Part shown: in pieces, positions 8,273 through 17,848 of the stretch
Numbering within the stretch: position 1 is the first letter of the stretch
Layout: every line of letters begins with the position of its first letter
NCBI GenBank assembly: GCA_964532155.1
Contig: CAZHGN010000001.1
Span: 37,242 to 101,241, forward strand
Direction: 5' to 3'
Source of the DNA: HGM11416 sp964532155
GTDB lineage: Bacteria > Bacillota > Clostridia > Christensenellales > Borkfalkiaceae
Length of the DNA: 64,000 bases
Notes under the pieces: model-generated
Told to the model about the DNA's origin: nothing
Seen by the model: the letters and a program-made list of their open reading frames with translations, nothing else
The model's database searches: none
Program-made: the position numbers and the translations under genes

Positions 8273-11200
8273 GTGGACTTTACCAAAATCGAACTTATCG
8301 GCTTTAAAAGTTTTGCCGATAAACAAGAAATATTATTTAACGACGGTATTACCGCAATAGTCGGACCTAACGGTTGCGGAAAAAGCAATATTGCGGACGC
8401 TATACGCTGGGTTCTTGGCGAGCAGTCGGCGAAATCCCTTCGCGGATCGTCGATGCAGGACGTAATTTTTAACGGCACGCAGGACAGAAAATCACTTTCT
8501 TACTGCGAAGTTTCGTTATATTTCGATAATACCAATAAAATTTTCCCCAGCCTCGATTATACCGAGGTTTGTATGTCGCGTAAGCTTTTCCGTAGCGGTG
8601 AAAGCGAATACTCTCTTAATAAAAAGCCTTGCAGAATGAAGGATATCGTCGAGCTTTTGCACGAGTGCGGCGTAAGTAAGGGTGGCTACTCTATAATCGG
8701 TCAGGGTAAAATTGCCGAAATTATGAACTCCAAGCCGGAGGATCGCCGCGTTATATTCGAAGAGGCGGTAGGTATCGCTTCGTCTAAACAGAAAAAAATC
8801 GAAAACGAGCGTAAGCTAGAAAAAACGCGCGAGAATATTATCCGTATAATCGATTTGTCGAGCGAGCTTGAAAAAGACCTCGGGCCGATGGAGCAAAAAG
8901 CCGAGAAAACGCGCGAGTATTTAAAGCTTACGTCCGAGTTTAGGTATCACGAGATAAACTCATATCTTTACAAAGCCGAAAATTCACACGTCGTAAAGGA
9001 AAAAATAGATTTAAGAATTGCGGGGCTCGAAGAAGAACAGCGGTCACGCCAAGACGATTATTTAAAAACTCAAAGTTCGTACGAATCGCATAGGGCTGAA
9101 ATATCCGAAATCGACTTAAAAATAAGCGATATTGCCGAGCGTATTTTGAACTTGAGCGTCGGTATGGAAAAACAATCCGGTATTTCTACGCTGTATAACG
9201 AAAGAATATCCAATTTATTGGCGCAAATCAAAGAACTCGAAGACGACTGCACCGCACGCCGTGATAGAATTCGCACCATAGATAAAAACGTTGTGGAGAA
9301 AAACGAGTTTATCGAAAAAAGCAAGAATGAATTGGCGCTCGTTGAAAAGCGCATTGCCGAAATATCGAACGAGCTCGATAAGGTAATTCGACTTTTGAGC
9401 GAGGGTGAAACGATGGCGCAAGACGCGCAAAATAAGGTTTTGCAGTCGGTCGAATCGCTTGCCGGTATAAAAATGAATATGGGCGCCCTTTCGGGTGAGC
9501 GCTCCGTTATTACAGCACAACAAAAAGAAGTTCTCGAAAAAATTCAGGCGCTTGCCGAAAAGCGCAGGCGCGTTGCAAGTGAGAAAGAAACTTGTTCGCT
9601 TTCGGTCGAACAACTTATAAAAGACGTTGCAAAACTGAAAAGCGATATCGAAGACGAGGAGTCCGCGGTAAAATCCACAAACGATTTTATTGCCGAAATC
9701 AGCAATAGAATCAGCGCTATTAATTCCGAAATTGCCTCGCTCAATGCGAAAAAGAACGTATATAAAGGCTTGATCGAGTCGTTTAACGGTTATCCCGATT
9801 CCATTAGAGGACTTATGAACGCGGCGAAAAATAATCCCGCGCTCAGCTCGAGAATAAAAGGCATGGTTGCATCCGTTTTAAAAACGGAGCCTAAATACGA
9901 AGTCGCGATATCTACCGTTTTGGGTGGGGCGATGAATAACGTAATCACCGATAATCCCGACGACGCGCAATATCTTATCGATTATCTTAAGCGTAACGGA
10001 GGCGGTCGCATAACCTTTTTGCCGGTTACTTCGATGAAGCCGAGGTATGACAGTGCCGAGATAACGAGCGCGCTTAAAGAAACGGGCGCTTGCGGACTTG
10101 CTTCGAACGTTGTCAGATACGACGGATATTACGACAACGTCGTTCGTTTCCTTCTCGGAAACACCTTGATTTGCGATGATATTAAAAACGCGGTTGCAAT
10201 TGCAAAAAGGCATCGTTTTGCCTTTAAAATCGTAACGCTCGACGGCGACGTCGTTAATCCGTCCGGCTCTATGACGGGCGGCTCGAGAAGGCAGGAGAGT
10301 TCTAACCTTTTATCTACCGAAAGAATACTTGAGCAGGTTGAAAAGGAATTGTCGGCTAAAACCGCGCAGTTGAACTCCCTTATTACCAATAAGGAGCAAT
10401 CGCTCTCGCAAGTAAACGAAATGGTCGACGATTTAAACGCTAAGGAAGACAGTTTGAACGAAAAACGTCAAGCATTGGCGTCTTTAAAGGAAAAAGTTTC
10501 ACTTTTAGAGCAGAGTCTTAGCGAGGTCGATGCCGAAATATCGGCTAACGATCAATCCGTAAAGCAAATAACGGACAGGCTCGACGAAATTACCAGAGCG
10601 TATACCGATATTAATATCGACAACGAAAAATTAAACGAAGCGAGAGAAAGCGCTTCGTCTGACGCGTTAAAGCATCAGTCGTTTTACGGTGAACTGCGTG
10701 AAAAGCGCGAACTGCTCATCTCCGAAAACACCGAGCTTCAAACCAAAAGCGCGCGTATTAAGGCTGAAATCGAGAATACGACCGATGAAATTGCTCGCTT
10801 AAACGACGAGCGTGCAGAGTCGGTTAAGACTGTCGAACAGAATAAGATTCGTATATCCGAAAGCGAAGCCGCGGTTGAGTATAACAAACGCGAGGTCGAA
10901 AAAATAGCCCTTAGCACCGAAGAACGTAGCGGACTTAACAATCTGCGCGCCGAGAGTGATGCTATGAAAGCGCGCAAAGAAAAACTTAACATGTTAATTG
11001 CGCAAGAAGATCTTAAAAAACAAGCGTTGTCGTCCGAAATATCTCATATCGTTGCTAAAATCAACGAGGAGAAAATGGAAAGAACGCGCGTTGACAGCGA
11101 GCTCGAATTCTTGCAAAAGCATATCGAGGAAGAGTACGGCTTAACGTACGAAACGTGCATACAGGAAAAAGATCCCGAGTATAACGTTGCTTTTTCCAAC

Positions 11201-11866
11201 CAAGAAATGAACCGCATTAAGCGCCGTATAGCAACGCTCGGCCCGATTAACCCGACCGCCGTCGAGGAGTTTAACGCATTGCGCGAGCGTTATGAGGAAT
11301 ATAATACGCAACGTAACGATCTCGAAGCCGCAGAAGCAGACCTTAACGGAATTATTAAGGGCTTGACGGACGAAATGCTTAAAATCTTTAACGAAGGTTT
11401 CGAGCAAATTCGCGGCAACTTTAAAAAGATATTTAAGGAATTGTTCGGAGGCGGAAGCGCCGACCTTATTCTCGATTATACCGACGTAAACGATCCGCTC
11501 GAGGCGGGCGTTGAAATCGTTGCCGAGCCGCCGGGAAAAAAACTTACGAAAATATCCCTTCTTTCGGGTGGCGAGCAGGCTCTTACGGCGACTGCGATCT
11601 TGTTTGCTATACTTAGAATGAGACCGATGCCGTTCTGCGTTCTCGACGAAATCGAGGCGCCTTTGGACGACGCTAACGTAGAAAGAGTTGCCGAATATTT
11701 GGAGAAGTTCTCTTCCGAAACGCAGTTCGTCGTAATAACACACAAAAAGGTTACTATGGAGCATGCAAATACATTGTTCGGCGTTACGATGCAAGAAAAG
11801 GGCGTTTCTAAAATAATATCGGTAAAACTCAGCGATATTGCCAACAACGGCGACATTGCCGACTAA
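8273..11866 (+). CDS. smc: Chromosome condensation ATPase SMC
   Basis: Core ATPase of the Smc-ScpA-ScpB condensin that compacts and segregates the chromosome. 1197 residues: N-terminal Walker A GPNGCGKSNIADAIRW (about 32-47), a long coiled coil, a hinge around residues 500-670 starting at FNGYPDSIRGL, a second coiled coil, and a C-terminal head with signature LLSGGEQALTATAILFA and Walker B FCVLDEIEAPLDD. The D-loop reads EAPLDD where most SMCs have DAALDD or EAALDD. GTG start with GAGGCGG upstream. Cotranscribed with rnc and ftsY. Confidence 0.97.
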   Translation: MDFTKIELIGFKSFADKQEILFNDGITAIVGPNGCGKSNIADAIRWVLGEQSAKSLRGSSMQDVIFNGTQDRKSLSYCEVSLYFDNTNKIFPSLDYTEVCMSRKLFRSGESEYSLNKKPCRMKDIVELLHECGVSKGGYSIIGQGKIAEIMNSKPEDRRVIFEEAVGIASSKQKKIENERKLEKTRENIIRIIDLSSELEKDLGPMEQKAEKTREYLKLTSEFRYHEINSYLYKAENSHVVKEKIDLRIAGLEEEQRSRQDDYLKTQSSYESHRAEISEIDLKISDIAERILNLSVGMEKQSGISTLYNERISNLLAQIKELEDDCTARRDRIRTIDKNVVEKNEFIEKSKNELALVEKRIAEISNELDKVIRLLSEGETMAQDAQNKVLQSVESLAGIKMNMGALSGERSVITAQQKEVLEKIQALAEKRRRVASEKETCSLSVEQLIKDVAKLKSDIEDEESAVKSTNDFIAEISNRISAINSEIASLNAKKNVYKGLIESFNGYPDSIRGLMNAAKNNPALSSRIKGMVASVLKTEPKYEVAISTVLGGAMNNVITDNPDDAQYLIDYLKRNGGGRITFLPVTSMKPRYDSAEITSALKETGACGLASNVVRYDGYYDNVVRFLLGNTLICDDIKNAVAIAKRHRFAFKIVTLDGDVVNPSGSMTGGSRRQESSNLLSTERILEQVEKELSAKTAQLNSLITNKEQSLSQVNEMVDDLNAKEDSLNEKRQALASLKEKVSLLEQSLSEVDAEISANDQSVKQITDRLDEITRAYTDINIDNEKLNEARESASSDALKHQSFYGELREKRELLISENTELQTKSARIKAEIENTTDEIARLNDERAESVKTVEQNKIRISESEAAVEYNKREVEKIALSTEERSGLNNLRAESDAMKARKEKLNMLIAQEDLKKQALSSEISHIVAKINEEKMERTRVDSELEFLQKHIEEEYGLTYETCIQEKDPEYNVAFSNQEMNRIKRRIATLGPINPTAVEEFNALRERYEEYNTQRNDLEAAEADLNGIIKGLTDEMLKIFNEGFEQIRGNFKKIFKELFGGGSADLILDYTDVNDPLEAGVEIVAEPPGKKLTKISLLSGGEQALTATAILFAILRMRPMPFCVLDEIEAPLDDANVERVAEYLEKFSSETQFVVITHKKVTMEHANTLFGVTMQEKGVSKIISVKLSDIANNGDIAD

Positions 11867-11890
11867 TTCAGATAACTACCGAGGTTTTTT

Positions 11891-12790
11891 ATGGCTTTTT
11901 TTAAAAAAATATTCGACGCCTTGAAAAAGACAAAAGACAGCTTGTCAAAAAAAATGGCGGGTCTTTTTACGGGTGATAAGCTTGGCGACGAGTTTTATGA
12001 GGATTTAACAGATATCCTTATTTCGTCCGACGTTTCTTACGCTACCGCCGAGGAAATCGTCGAAGAGCTTAGAGATAACATGATAAAGGAGCGTACCGAC
12101 GATAAAGAATACGTTTTGAATTCGCTCAAGGATATTCTGTGTAAAAAACTCGAAGTTGCAGGCGAGTTCGAAATCGAATACCCCGCCGTTATAATGGTTA
12201 TAGGCGTTAACGGTGTTGGCAAAACTACCTCTATCGGTAAGCTTGCGGCTTATTTTAAATCTAAGAAAAAATCCGTTTTGCTTGCCGCCGGCGATACCTT
12301 CCGTGCCGCCGCAGCCGAGCAGCTTTCCGTTTGGTCGGAGCGTGCAGGCGTTAGGCTCATTTCTCACGGCGAGGGGAGCGACCCTTCGGCTGTCGTATTC
12401 GACGCCGTTTCGTCGATGAAGGCAAAGGGCAACGACGTTTTAATAGTCGATACGGCAGGTCGTCTTCACGTTAAGACCAACTTAATGGAAGAACTAAAAA
12501 AGATCAACCGCGTTGCTTGCCGAGAATATCCCGAAGCACATTTTTATAAATTTATCGTGCTGGACGCGTCTACCGGACAAAACGTAAATTCTCAAGTTTC
12601 CGCTTTCGGAGATGCCGTCGGCGATATCGACGGTATCGTGCTTACCAAGCTCGACGGAACAGCAAAGGGTGGTTTTGTGATATCCCTTTGTTACGAGTAC
12701 GAAATTCCCGTTGCTTTTGTCGGTACGGGCGAAGGGATCGACGATATCGAGGAATTTGACGCGCGAAGTTTTATCGACGGTTTGTTATAA
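11891..12790 (+). CDS. ftsY: Signal recognition particle receptor FtsY
   Basis: SRP-receptor GTPase that docks ribosome-SRP complexes at the membrane. The 299 residues have a short basic N-terminus (no long acidic A domain), then the NG domain with G1 GVNGVGKTTSIGKLA, DTAGRLHVKTNLMEEL and G4 TKLDGTAKGG. GAGG lies 6 bases before the ATG. It follows smc after 24 bases, the classic smc-ftsY pair; ffh/ylxM are not in this window. Confidence 0.97.
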   Translation: MAFFKKIFDALKKTKDSLSKKMAGLFTGDKLGDEFYEDLTDILISSDVSYATAEEIVEELRDNMIKERTDDKEYVLNSLKDILCKKLEVAGEFEIEYPAVIMVIGVNGVGKTTSIGKLAAYFKSKKKSVLLAAGDTFRAAAAEQLSVWSERAGVRLISHGEGSDPSAVVFDAVSSMKAKGNDVLIVDTAGRLHVKTNLMEELKKINRVACREYPEAHFYKFIVLDASTGQNVNSQVSAFGDAVGDIDGIVLTKLDGTAKGGFVISLCYEYEIPVAFVGTGEGIDDIEEFDARSFIDGLL

Positions 12791-12801
12791 GGAGTACCGC
12801 A

Positions 12802-13524
12802 TTGGATACTATCATTAATTACCTTGCGCGTTTTGCCGTTTTGTTGTTTATTCTTCCCGCACACGAATTCGCGCATGCTTTTGCCGCTCGCATCAACGGC
12901 GACGATACGGCTAAGGCTATGGGACGTTATACGCTCAATCCGTTTAAGCATTTCGATCCTATAGGACTTGTTTGCTTTTTGATCGTAGGCTTCGGTTGGG
13001 CAAAGCCTGTTCCCGTCAACCCTTATAATTATAAAGATTATAAAAAGGGAAGCGTTCAGGTTGCGATTGCCGGCGTTTTGGCTAATTATATATTAGCATT
13101 TTTGTTTTATCCGCTTATGCTTGCGGTGGAGATATATTTATTCCCGCTTGCTAAGGGAACGGCGCTTGCTACGCTCGTTGAATTATTGTTCTACATTTGT
13201 CTGTACGGCTTTATGCTTGACCTGTCTTTCTTTGCGTTCAATCTTATTCCGGTATATCCGTTGGACGGATTTAGGCTTTTGGATACGTTCGTGAAGAGAA
13301 AAAACGAAAAATATTACAATTATAAGAAAAAAGGATATTACGTACTGCTTGCATTAATGCTTTTAAGCTCTGTATGCAGTAGAATACCTCAACTTGCTGT
13401 GCTCGACGTTTTCGGCTATTTTATGGAGTTTTGCGTAAAAATAGTCGGATACCCCATAAGCTTTATTTGGGATAAAATATTTGGTGTAAATTTTAGATCT
13501 ATATTATGGATGATTATAGCGTAA
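12802..13524 (+). CDS. Site-2-type membrane zinc protease (M50 family)
   Basis: Integral membrane protein of 240 residues with the zinc-binding HEFAH (residues 21-25) in the first helix and the third metal ligand in NLIPVYPLDGFRLL. This is the short, PDZ-less YwhC-like S2P subgroup that often lies beside scpA in Firmicutes; its substrate is unknown. TTG start with GGAG 7 bases upstream. Its 3' end overlaps the scpA start by 19 bases, so the two are probably translationally coupled. Confidence 0.9.
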   Translation: MDTIINYLARFAVLLFILPAHEFAHAFAARINGDDTAKAMGRYTLNPFKHFDPIGLVCFLIVGFGWAKPVPVNPYNYKDYKKGSVQVAIAGVLANYILAFLFYPLMLAVEIYLFPLAKGTALATLVELLFYICLYGFMLDLSFFAFNLIPVYPLDGFRLLDTFVKRKNEKYYNYKKKGYYVLLALMLLSSVCSRIPQLAVLDVFGYFMEFCVKIVGYPISFIWDKIFGVNFRSILWMIIA

Positions 13525-14303
13525 AAAACTTTGAAACGATATTCGATTACGATACGCGTGCGGGTGACTTTACCGGGCCGCTTGATTTGCTGCTTTATTT
13601 AGTGAAGCAAGCGCGTATTGAAATTAAGGATATATTTCTATCCGAGGTTACCGAGCAATTTATGCAATACCTCGACGAACATACCGAATTGACTATTGAA
13701 ATGCGCGGCGAGTATTTGAGCGTTGCGGCGACTTTGCTTTACGAAAAATCCAAGGCGCTGTTGCCGAAGATCGAGGAGATTTTCCAAGAAGACGAAGAGG
13801 ATCCCGGTCAAACGCTTTTGCGTAGGCTTGAAGAACTCAAACTCTTTCAGGAGATGAGCGTAAAACTCAAGGAGATTGAGAACGTCAATCGGTTTTATAA
13901 AGAGCCGGAGCCTACCGCACGAGAAACCAGAGTTGTTTTTAACTGCTTTAGCGTTGAAAAACTCGTCAAGGCTCTTTCCGATTTACTTTCGCGAGTGGAA
14001 CTCGACAAGGAGATTTACGCCAAAAAGGAAATCCCCAAAGAGGTTTTTACCGTAAAAGATAAAATGACTGCTATTCAGGAAAAAATTCTCGATGCAAAGG
14101 AATGTAGTTTTTACGAACTGTTCCGTTACGGTGCTTCTAAAGCGGAAATTATCACTACTTTTCAGGCAGTATTGGAACTTTTAAAAAGACAATTTATAAA
14201 GGTTGAACAAGGCGGTGTTTTCGAAGAAATTATGGTCTTGCTTAACGATGAAAGAGGAGGGGATAGTCTTGGCGACTTCGGCGACCTTAGCGAGTATAAT
14301 TGA
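13506..14303 (+). CDS. scpA: Segregation and condensation protein A (kleisin)
   Basis: Kleisin that bridges the SMC heads and binds ScpB. The 265 residues include the N-terminal GDFTGPLDLLLYLVKQARIE and RGEYLSVAATLLYEKSKALLP, and a C-terminal winged helix that ends ECSFYELFRYGASKAEIITTFQAVLELLK. It starts inside the M50 gene and its end overlaps scpB, making a tight translational block. Confidence 0.95.
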   Translation: MDDYSVKNFETIFDYDTRAGDFTGPLDLLLYLVKQARIEIKDIFLSEVTEQFMQYLDEHTELTIEMRGEYLSVAATLLYEKSKALLPKIEEIFQEDEEDPGQTLLRRLEELKLFQEMSVKLKEIENVNRFYKEPEPTARETRVVFNCFSVEKLVKALSDLLSRVELDKEIYAKKEIPKEVFTVKDKMTAIQEKILDAKECSFYELFRYGASKAEIITTFQAVLELLKRQFIKVEQGGVFEEIMVLLNDERGGDSLGDFGDLSEYN

Positions 14304-15063
14304 ATCTGTTGTTTTTGTTTCGGGTACGGCAATTTCGGCAAAAGATATTGCCGAAAAGCTTGAAGTAACGGAAAAACAGGTTCTCGATGCGGCAAAAACG
14401 CTTCAGACCAAATACGACGGTTCGAGCGGAATTAATCTTTTGATTTTTAATAAAAAACTTCAGTTTTCGTCCAATCCCGACAATGCCGAAGCGGTTGCGT
14501 CCGTGCTTAATCCCATAAGGGAAAAGGCGTTGTCTAAAACGCTTTTGGAGTCGGCTGCTATTATTGCGTATAAACAGCCGGTAACGAGGCTCGACTTGGA
14601 GGAAATCCGCGGAGTCGACAGCGAATACGCTATTCAAACGCTTTTAAAACTTGGAATAATCGAGGTCGTCGGCAGAAAAGATGCTATAGGACGCCCTGTC
14701 CTTTTCGGGACGACAGACGAGTTTTTAAAACGATTTCAGATTTCTTCGCTCGACGAATTGCCCGATTACGATACGCTTTTAGCGGCGATTACCGTAAACA
14801 AAAAGGGCGACTATTTATTTGAAAAAGATACTTACGACGAGAGCACCGATCCGGAGTACGCCAACCGGAACGCCGATATATCCGATACGGACGGCGAAAA
14901 CGGTGACGTCGGAGGCGGTATTGGCGGTCAAGACGGCGGCGTAGGCGCGCTTGGCGAGACCGAGGAAGGAATCGAGCAAGGTGAAGACGATTTCGATCTT
15001 GACGATTTAGAAGAAGAACTTCCCGATTTCTTAGTCGGCGAAGACGTTACTAAAGTAGAATAA
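14269..15063 (+). CDS. scpB: Segregation and condensation protein B
   Basis: Winged-helix partner of ScpA in condensin. I place the start at TTG 14269 because AGAGGAGGGG ends 6 bases before it and the encoded N-terminus (LATSATLASIIESVVFVSG) aligns with ScpB; an upstream in-frame ATG at 14248 lacks a site and would use the ribosome site as codons. Key blocks are ITRLDLEEIRGVD-like TRLDLEEIRGVDSEYAI and GRPVLFGTTDEFLKRF. After about residue 200 it carries an unusual Gly-rich then strongly acidic tail. Overlaps scpA by 35 bases. Confidence 0.94.
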   Translation: MATSATLASIIESVVFVSGTAISAKDIAEKLEVTEKQVLDAAKTLQTKYDGSSGINLLIFNKKLQFSSNPDNAEAVASVLNPIREKALSKTLLESAAIIAYKQPVTRLDLEEIRGVDSEYAIQTLLKLGIIEVVGRKDAIGRPVLFGTTDEFLKRFQISSLDELPDYDTLLAAITVNKKGDYLFEKDTYDESTDPEYANRNADISDTDGENGDVGGGIGGQDGGVGALGETEEGIEQGEDDFDLDDLEEELPDFLVGEDVTKVE

Positions 15064-15083
15064 TCTACGGACATAGTTTATTG

Positions 15084-15111
15084 GAAAGGCAGAAATGCCT
15101 TTCTTTTTTAT
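15084..15111 (+). terminator. Intrinsic terminator after scpB
   Basis: An 8-bp stem (GAAAGGCA/TGCCTTTC) closed by a GAAA tetraloop is followed directly by a T run. It ends the plsX-to-scpB operon. Confidence 0.9.
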
Positions 15112-15152
15112 TTTCTATGTATATTTTTAATTTGTAGAATAAGACTAATTGT

Positions 15153-15698
15153 ATGCGGGGGATATGGTTCTTTTTTATAACTAATACAATTTTACTTTTC
15201 CCCTTATACCTAAAAGTAAGCGCAGTCGTTTCTCAAAAAAAACTTTATTTTTCTTTATCGTTTTATGGTCTCCCTTTTTGGGGCGGTTACCTTAACAATA
15301 AGGGCGTAAAACTCTATTTGCATATTAGCGATAATAAGGCTATTATTTTAGATTTATACGATTATTTAAAGAAAAATAAAGGACTTATAAGCTTTAAAGG
15401 GATAATTTTAACAGAGTTTTCGGCGGTTAGCGTAATAGGCGAACGGTCTAAAATCGCGCAAGCCGTTTGTTCTTTTTATCCTCTTTCGGTTGTTACTTGC
15501 CTTGTTGCGGGTAATAATTTGCCGTACTCGGCAATAAAAAGCGACTTGCTTTTAATTGAGTGTTGTTCCGATTGTGCGTTGGCGTTGAGGTTTGGGGTTG
15601 CGTTTAATCTGTTTACGCTCGCAAATATTGTTACTCGTTTTTTTATCTATAAGGCGGTTGAATTATGGAAGAAAAGAAAAAAGTTAAAAAGGTTTTAA
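15153..15698 (+). CDS. DUF2953-like membrane-associated protein
   Basis: 181 residues with an N-terminal hydrophobic helix (GIWFFFITNTILLFPLYL), a beta-rich middle (KKLYFSLSFYGLPFWGGYL) and a basic C-terminus (VELWKKRKKLKRF). The position between scpB and a YtfJ-like gene, and the architecture, match the DUF2953 genes found at this spot in many Clostridia. Sequence similarity is not strong enough by eye to be sure. No clear ribosome site precedes the ATG. Its end overlaps the YtfJ-like gene by 34 bases. Confidence 0.55.
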   Translation: MRGIWFFFITNTILLFPLYLKVSAVVSQKKLYFSLSFYGLPFWGGYLNNKGVKLYLHISDNKAIILDLYDYLKKNKGLISFKGIILTEFSAVSVIGERSKIAQAVCSFYPLSVVTCLVAGNNLPYSAIKSDLLLIECCSDCALALRFGVAFNLFTLANIVTRFFIYKAVELWKKRKKLKRF

Positions 15699-16009
15699 CC
15701 GACGTGATTAATAATTGTTGCTGCGAAACCGTATGCGGCGAAAAAATCGAGGACGGAAATGGCGGTTTCGTCGTGCCGATTAATTCGGTGTTTACTATGA
15801 CTCTCGATGCATACGGAGATTACGGTAAAATTAAAAGGCTTTCGGCGGATGGAAAAAAGACGGCGGGCGGGGCGGTTGCTATAAAAAATTCCTTTCCGCG
15901 TTATGCCGTCGTTAACAACGGAAAAGGGTTATCGGTGATAAACTTGGATGACGGCATGTTTACTTTTTTAGGTCATTTATTGGATATTATAAAAAATGAA
16001 AAAGATTAA
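15665..16009 (+). CDS. YtfJ/GerW-like sporulation protein
   Basis: 114 residues. The segment VCGEKIEDGNGGFVVPINSV corresponds to the family pattern of G-x-P-I-x-x-x-x-G-x-x-(I/V)-(I/V)-P-x-(S/N)-x-V in spore protein YtfJ (GerW), whose Bacillus member is needed for normal germination. It is shorter than typical YtfJ and lacks a long Gly-rich stretch after the motif. The operon context (scpAB, DUF2953-like, DD-carboxypeptidase) supports the call. Overlaps its neighbours on both sides (34 and 14 bases). Confidence 0.7.
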   Translation: MEEKKKVKKVLTDVINNCCCETVCGEKIEDGNGGFVVPINSVFTMTLDAYGDYGKIKRLSADGKKTAGGAVAIKNSFPRYAVVNNGKGLSVINLDDGMFTFLGHLLDIIKNEKD

Positions 16010-17036
16010 AAAATCATTGATTATATGCCTAATTCTTATAATTATTATGTTAGGCATGGGAGCTAATTACTCCTCTGAAACAAGTTATATTCTAATCGAT
16101 GGTGAAAGCGGCAGAATATTGTTTGAAAAAAATGCCGACGCAAAAAAACGGATAGCAAGCCTTACTAAAATCGCCACTTGCATAACGGCAATCGAACTTT
16201 TGGATTTAACCGACGAAGTATGTATTAAAAACGAGTGGACGGGTATCGAAGGCTCGAGTATTTACTTGCGTGAAAACGAGAAATTAACCGTGAGCGATTT
16301 GTTATACGGTCTTATGCTGCGTTCGGGAAACGACGCTGCAACGGCACTATGCGGTTATTCGCGCGATCGGAAATTGCCTTTCATTAAGGTAATGAACGAT
16401 ATTGCTTTAAAGTCGGGCGCAACTAATACTTGCTTTGTAAATCCGCACGGACTTGATGAGGACGAACATTTTTCCACAGCGCACGATATGGCGTTGCTTT
16501 GCGCGTATTGCATGAAAAACGAAGAATTTGCGCGCGTTGTCGGAACGAAAAAAATCATTGTCGGCGAAGGCGAATCGAAGCGCGAATTAATAAATAAAAA
16601 TAAACTTATATATCGCTATCCTTATGCCGAAGGAATAAAAACCGGGTACACTAAAAAATCCGGAAGATGTTTGGCATCGTCGGCAGTTAAGGACGGTTTT
16701 AGGCTTATATGTATCGTGCTCGACTGTCCGTCGACTTACGAGGTTACCGAAGGACTTTTTAACGACGGATATGAAAAATTTGATCATACTCTTCTTCATT
16801 CTAAGGGAGTTCCCGTTTGTTTTTACGAGCGTAACGGAAAAAGTTTGCCGTGCTACGTGCAAGAGGACGTTTTTTATCCTCTTACGGCTGATGAAAAAGC
16901 AAGCGTTACGCAAAAATTTTTTTTGACCTATAACGGTGATTTTCCCGTGAAATCGGGAACGGAAATGGGAAGAATTGAATTTTATCTTCAAAATCAGTTG
17001 CTTTTTAGCCGAAAAATATATAATATTATTGCATAG
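15996..17036 (+). CDS. D-alanyl-D-alanine carboxypeptidase (S11 family)
   Basis: Penicillin-binding protein that trims the terminal D-Ala of peptidoglycan stem peptides. 346 residues with an N-terminal signal/anchor helix (LIICLILIIIMLGMGA), catalytic SLTK (SxxK), SGND (SxN) and KTGYT (KTG). The order YtfJ-like, DacF/DacB-like and RluB is a known Clostridium arrangement, suggesting a role in spore cortex or vegetative wall trimming. The start overlaps the preceding gene by 14 bases. A second S11 enzyme lies at 31984-33168. Confidence 0.93.
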   Translation: MKKIKKSLIICLILIIIMLGMGANYSSETSYILIDGESGRILFEKNADAKKRIASLTKIATCITAIELLDLTDEVCIKNEWTGIEGSSIYLRENEKLTVSDLLYGLMLRSGNDAATALCGYSRDRKLPFIKVMNDIALKSGATNTCFVNPHGLDEDEHFSTAHDMALLCAYCMKNEEFARVVGTKKIIVGEGESKRELINKNKLIYRYPYAEGIKTGYTKKSGRCLASSAVKDGFRLICIVLDCPSTYEVTEGLFNDGYEKFDHTLLHSKGVPVCFYERNGKSLPCYVQEDVFYPLTADEKASVTQKFFLTYNGDFPVKSGTEMGRIEFYLQNQLLFSRKIYNIIA

Positions 17037-17066
17037 AATTATTTTATAAATCGGACAAGTGACGAC

Positions 17067-17771
17067 ATGCGTATTAACAAGTATTTGGAAGGTTGCGGCG
17101 TAGGAAGCCGCAGATATTGCGATTCTCTCATTGCGAGCGGAAAAGTTACGGTCAACGGAAGACCTTGCAAACTCGGGCAGGACGTTGAAGAAAAGGACTA
17201 CGTTGCGGTTGAAGGTAAAAGGGTAACTCTTGCTACGGTAAAAAATCTTTATTTTATTATGAATAAGCCAAAGGGTTACGTTTGCACGGTTAAAGACGAC
17301 AAGGGCAGAAAAACCGTTATGGAACTTTTGCCTAAGTTGTCCACTCGCGTGGTGCCCGTAGGTAGGCTCGACTACGATAGTGAAGGCTTACTTTTGTTCA
17401 CAAACGACGGCGAGCTTATAAATCGTTTAACTCATCCGCGCCACGAAATACCCAAGACCTATTTGGTTAGGGTTGAGGGAAGCGTTCCCGAATCTGCATT
17501 GGCAAAGCTTCGCGCCGGGGTCGAGCTCGACGGAAAAGTTACGAACAAAGCAACCGTTCGCCTTGTTTCAGCCGATGATAAATTTTCTAAGTTTTCGGTA
17601 ACTATAACCGAGGGGCGCAACCGCCAAGTCAGGCGCATGTTTGAAAGTATAGGAAAAGAAGTAGTATTTTTAAAGCGAATTAAAATCGGCGATCTTTCGC
17701 TTTCTGGCATCGATCGCGGTAAATGTAGACCTCTTTCGCGTGCCGAAATTGAATATTTGAAAAATCTTTAA
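17067..17771 (+). CDS. rluB: 23S rRNA pseudouridine synthase, RluB/RsuA family
   Basis: 234 residues: N-terminal S4 RNA-binding domain (MRINKYLEGCGVGSRRYCDSLIASG...), then the catalytic core with VGRLDYDSEGLLLFTNDGEL carrying the active Asp, and GRNRQVRRMFESIGKEVVFLKRI near the end. Modifies large-subunit rRNA by family knowledge (U2605 in E. coli for RluB); the exact site here is inferred. Located downstream of the DD-carboxypeptidase as in other Clostridia. Confidence 0.93.
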   Translation: MRINKYLEGCGVGSRRYCDSLIASGKVTVNGRPCKLGQDVEEKDYVAVEGKRVTLATVKNLYFIMNKPKGYVCTVKDDKGRKTVMELLPKLSTRVVPVGRLDYDSEGLLLFTNDGELINRLTHPRHEIPKTYLVRVEGSVPESALAKLRAGVELDGKVTNKATVRLVSADDKFSKFSVTITEGRNRQVRRMFESIGKEVVFLKRIKIGDLSLSGIDRGKCRPLSRAEIEYLKNL

Positions 17772-17848
17772 TAAACAAAGCCTCGTAACTTAACGGATTT
17801 TTAGCTTTTGTATTTTCTTATGTTCCTACATATTTTTACGGAGGAACT

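Noticed and set aside
11141..11794. Long antisense open frame (217 codons) inside smc
   Set aside because: It lies opposite a clearly coding, conserved region and has no ribosome site; such shadows are common here on both strands of long genes.
14203..14268. Longer scpB start upstream
   Set aside because: It would read through the AGGAGG ribosome site and add residues not found in ScpB; TTG 14269 fits better.
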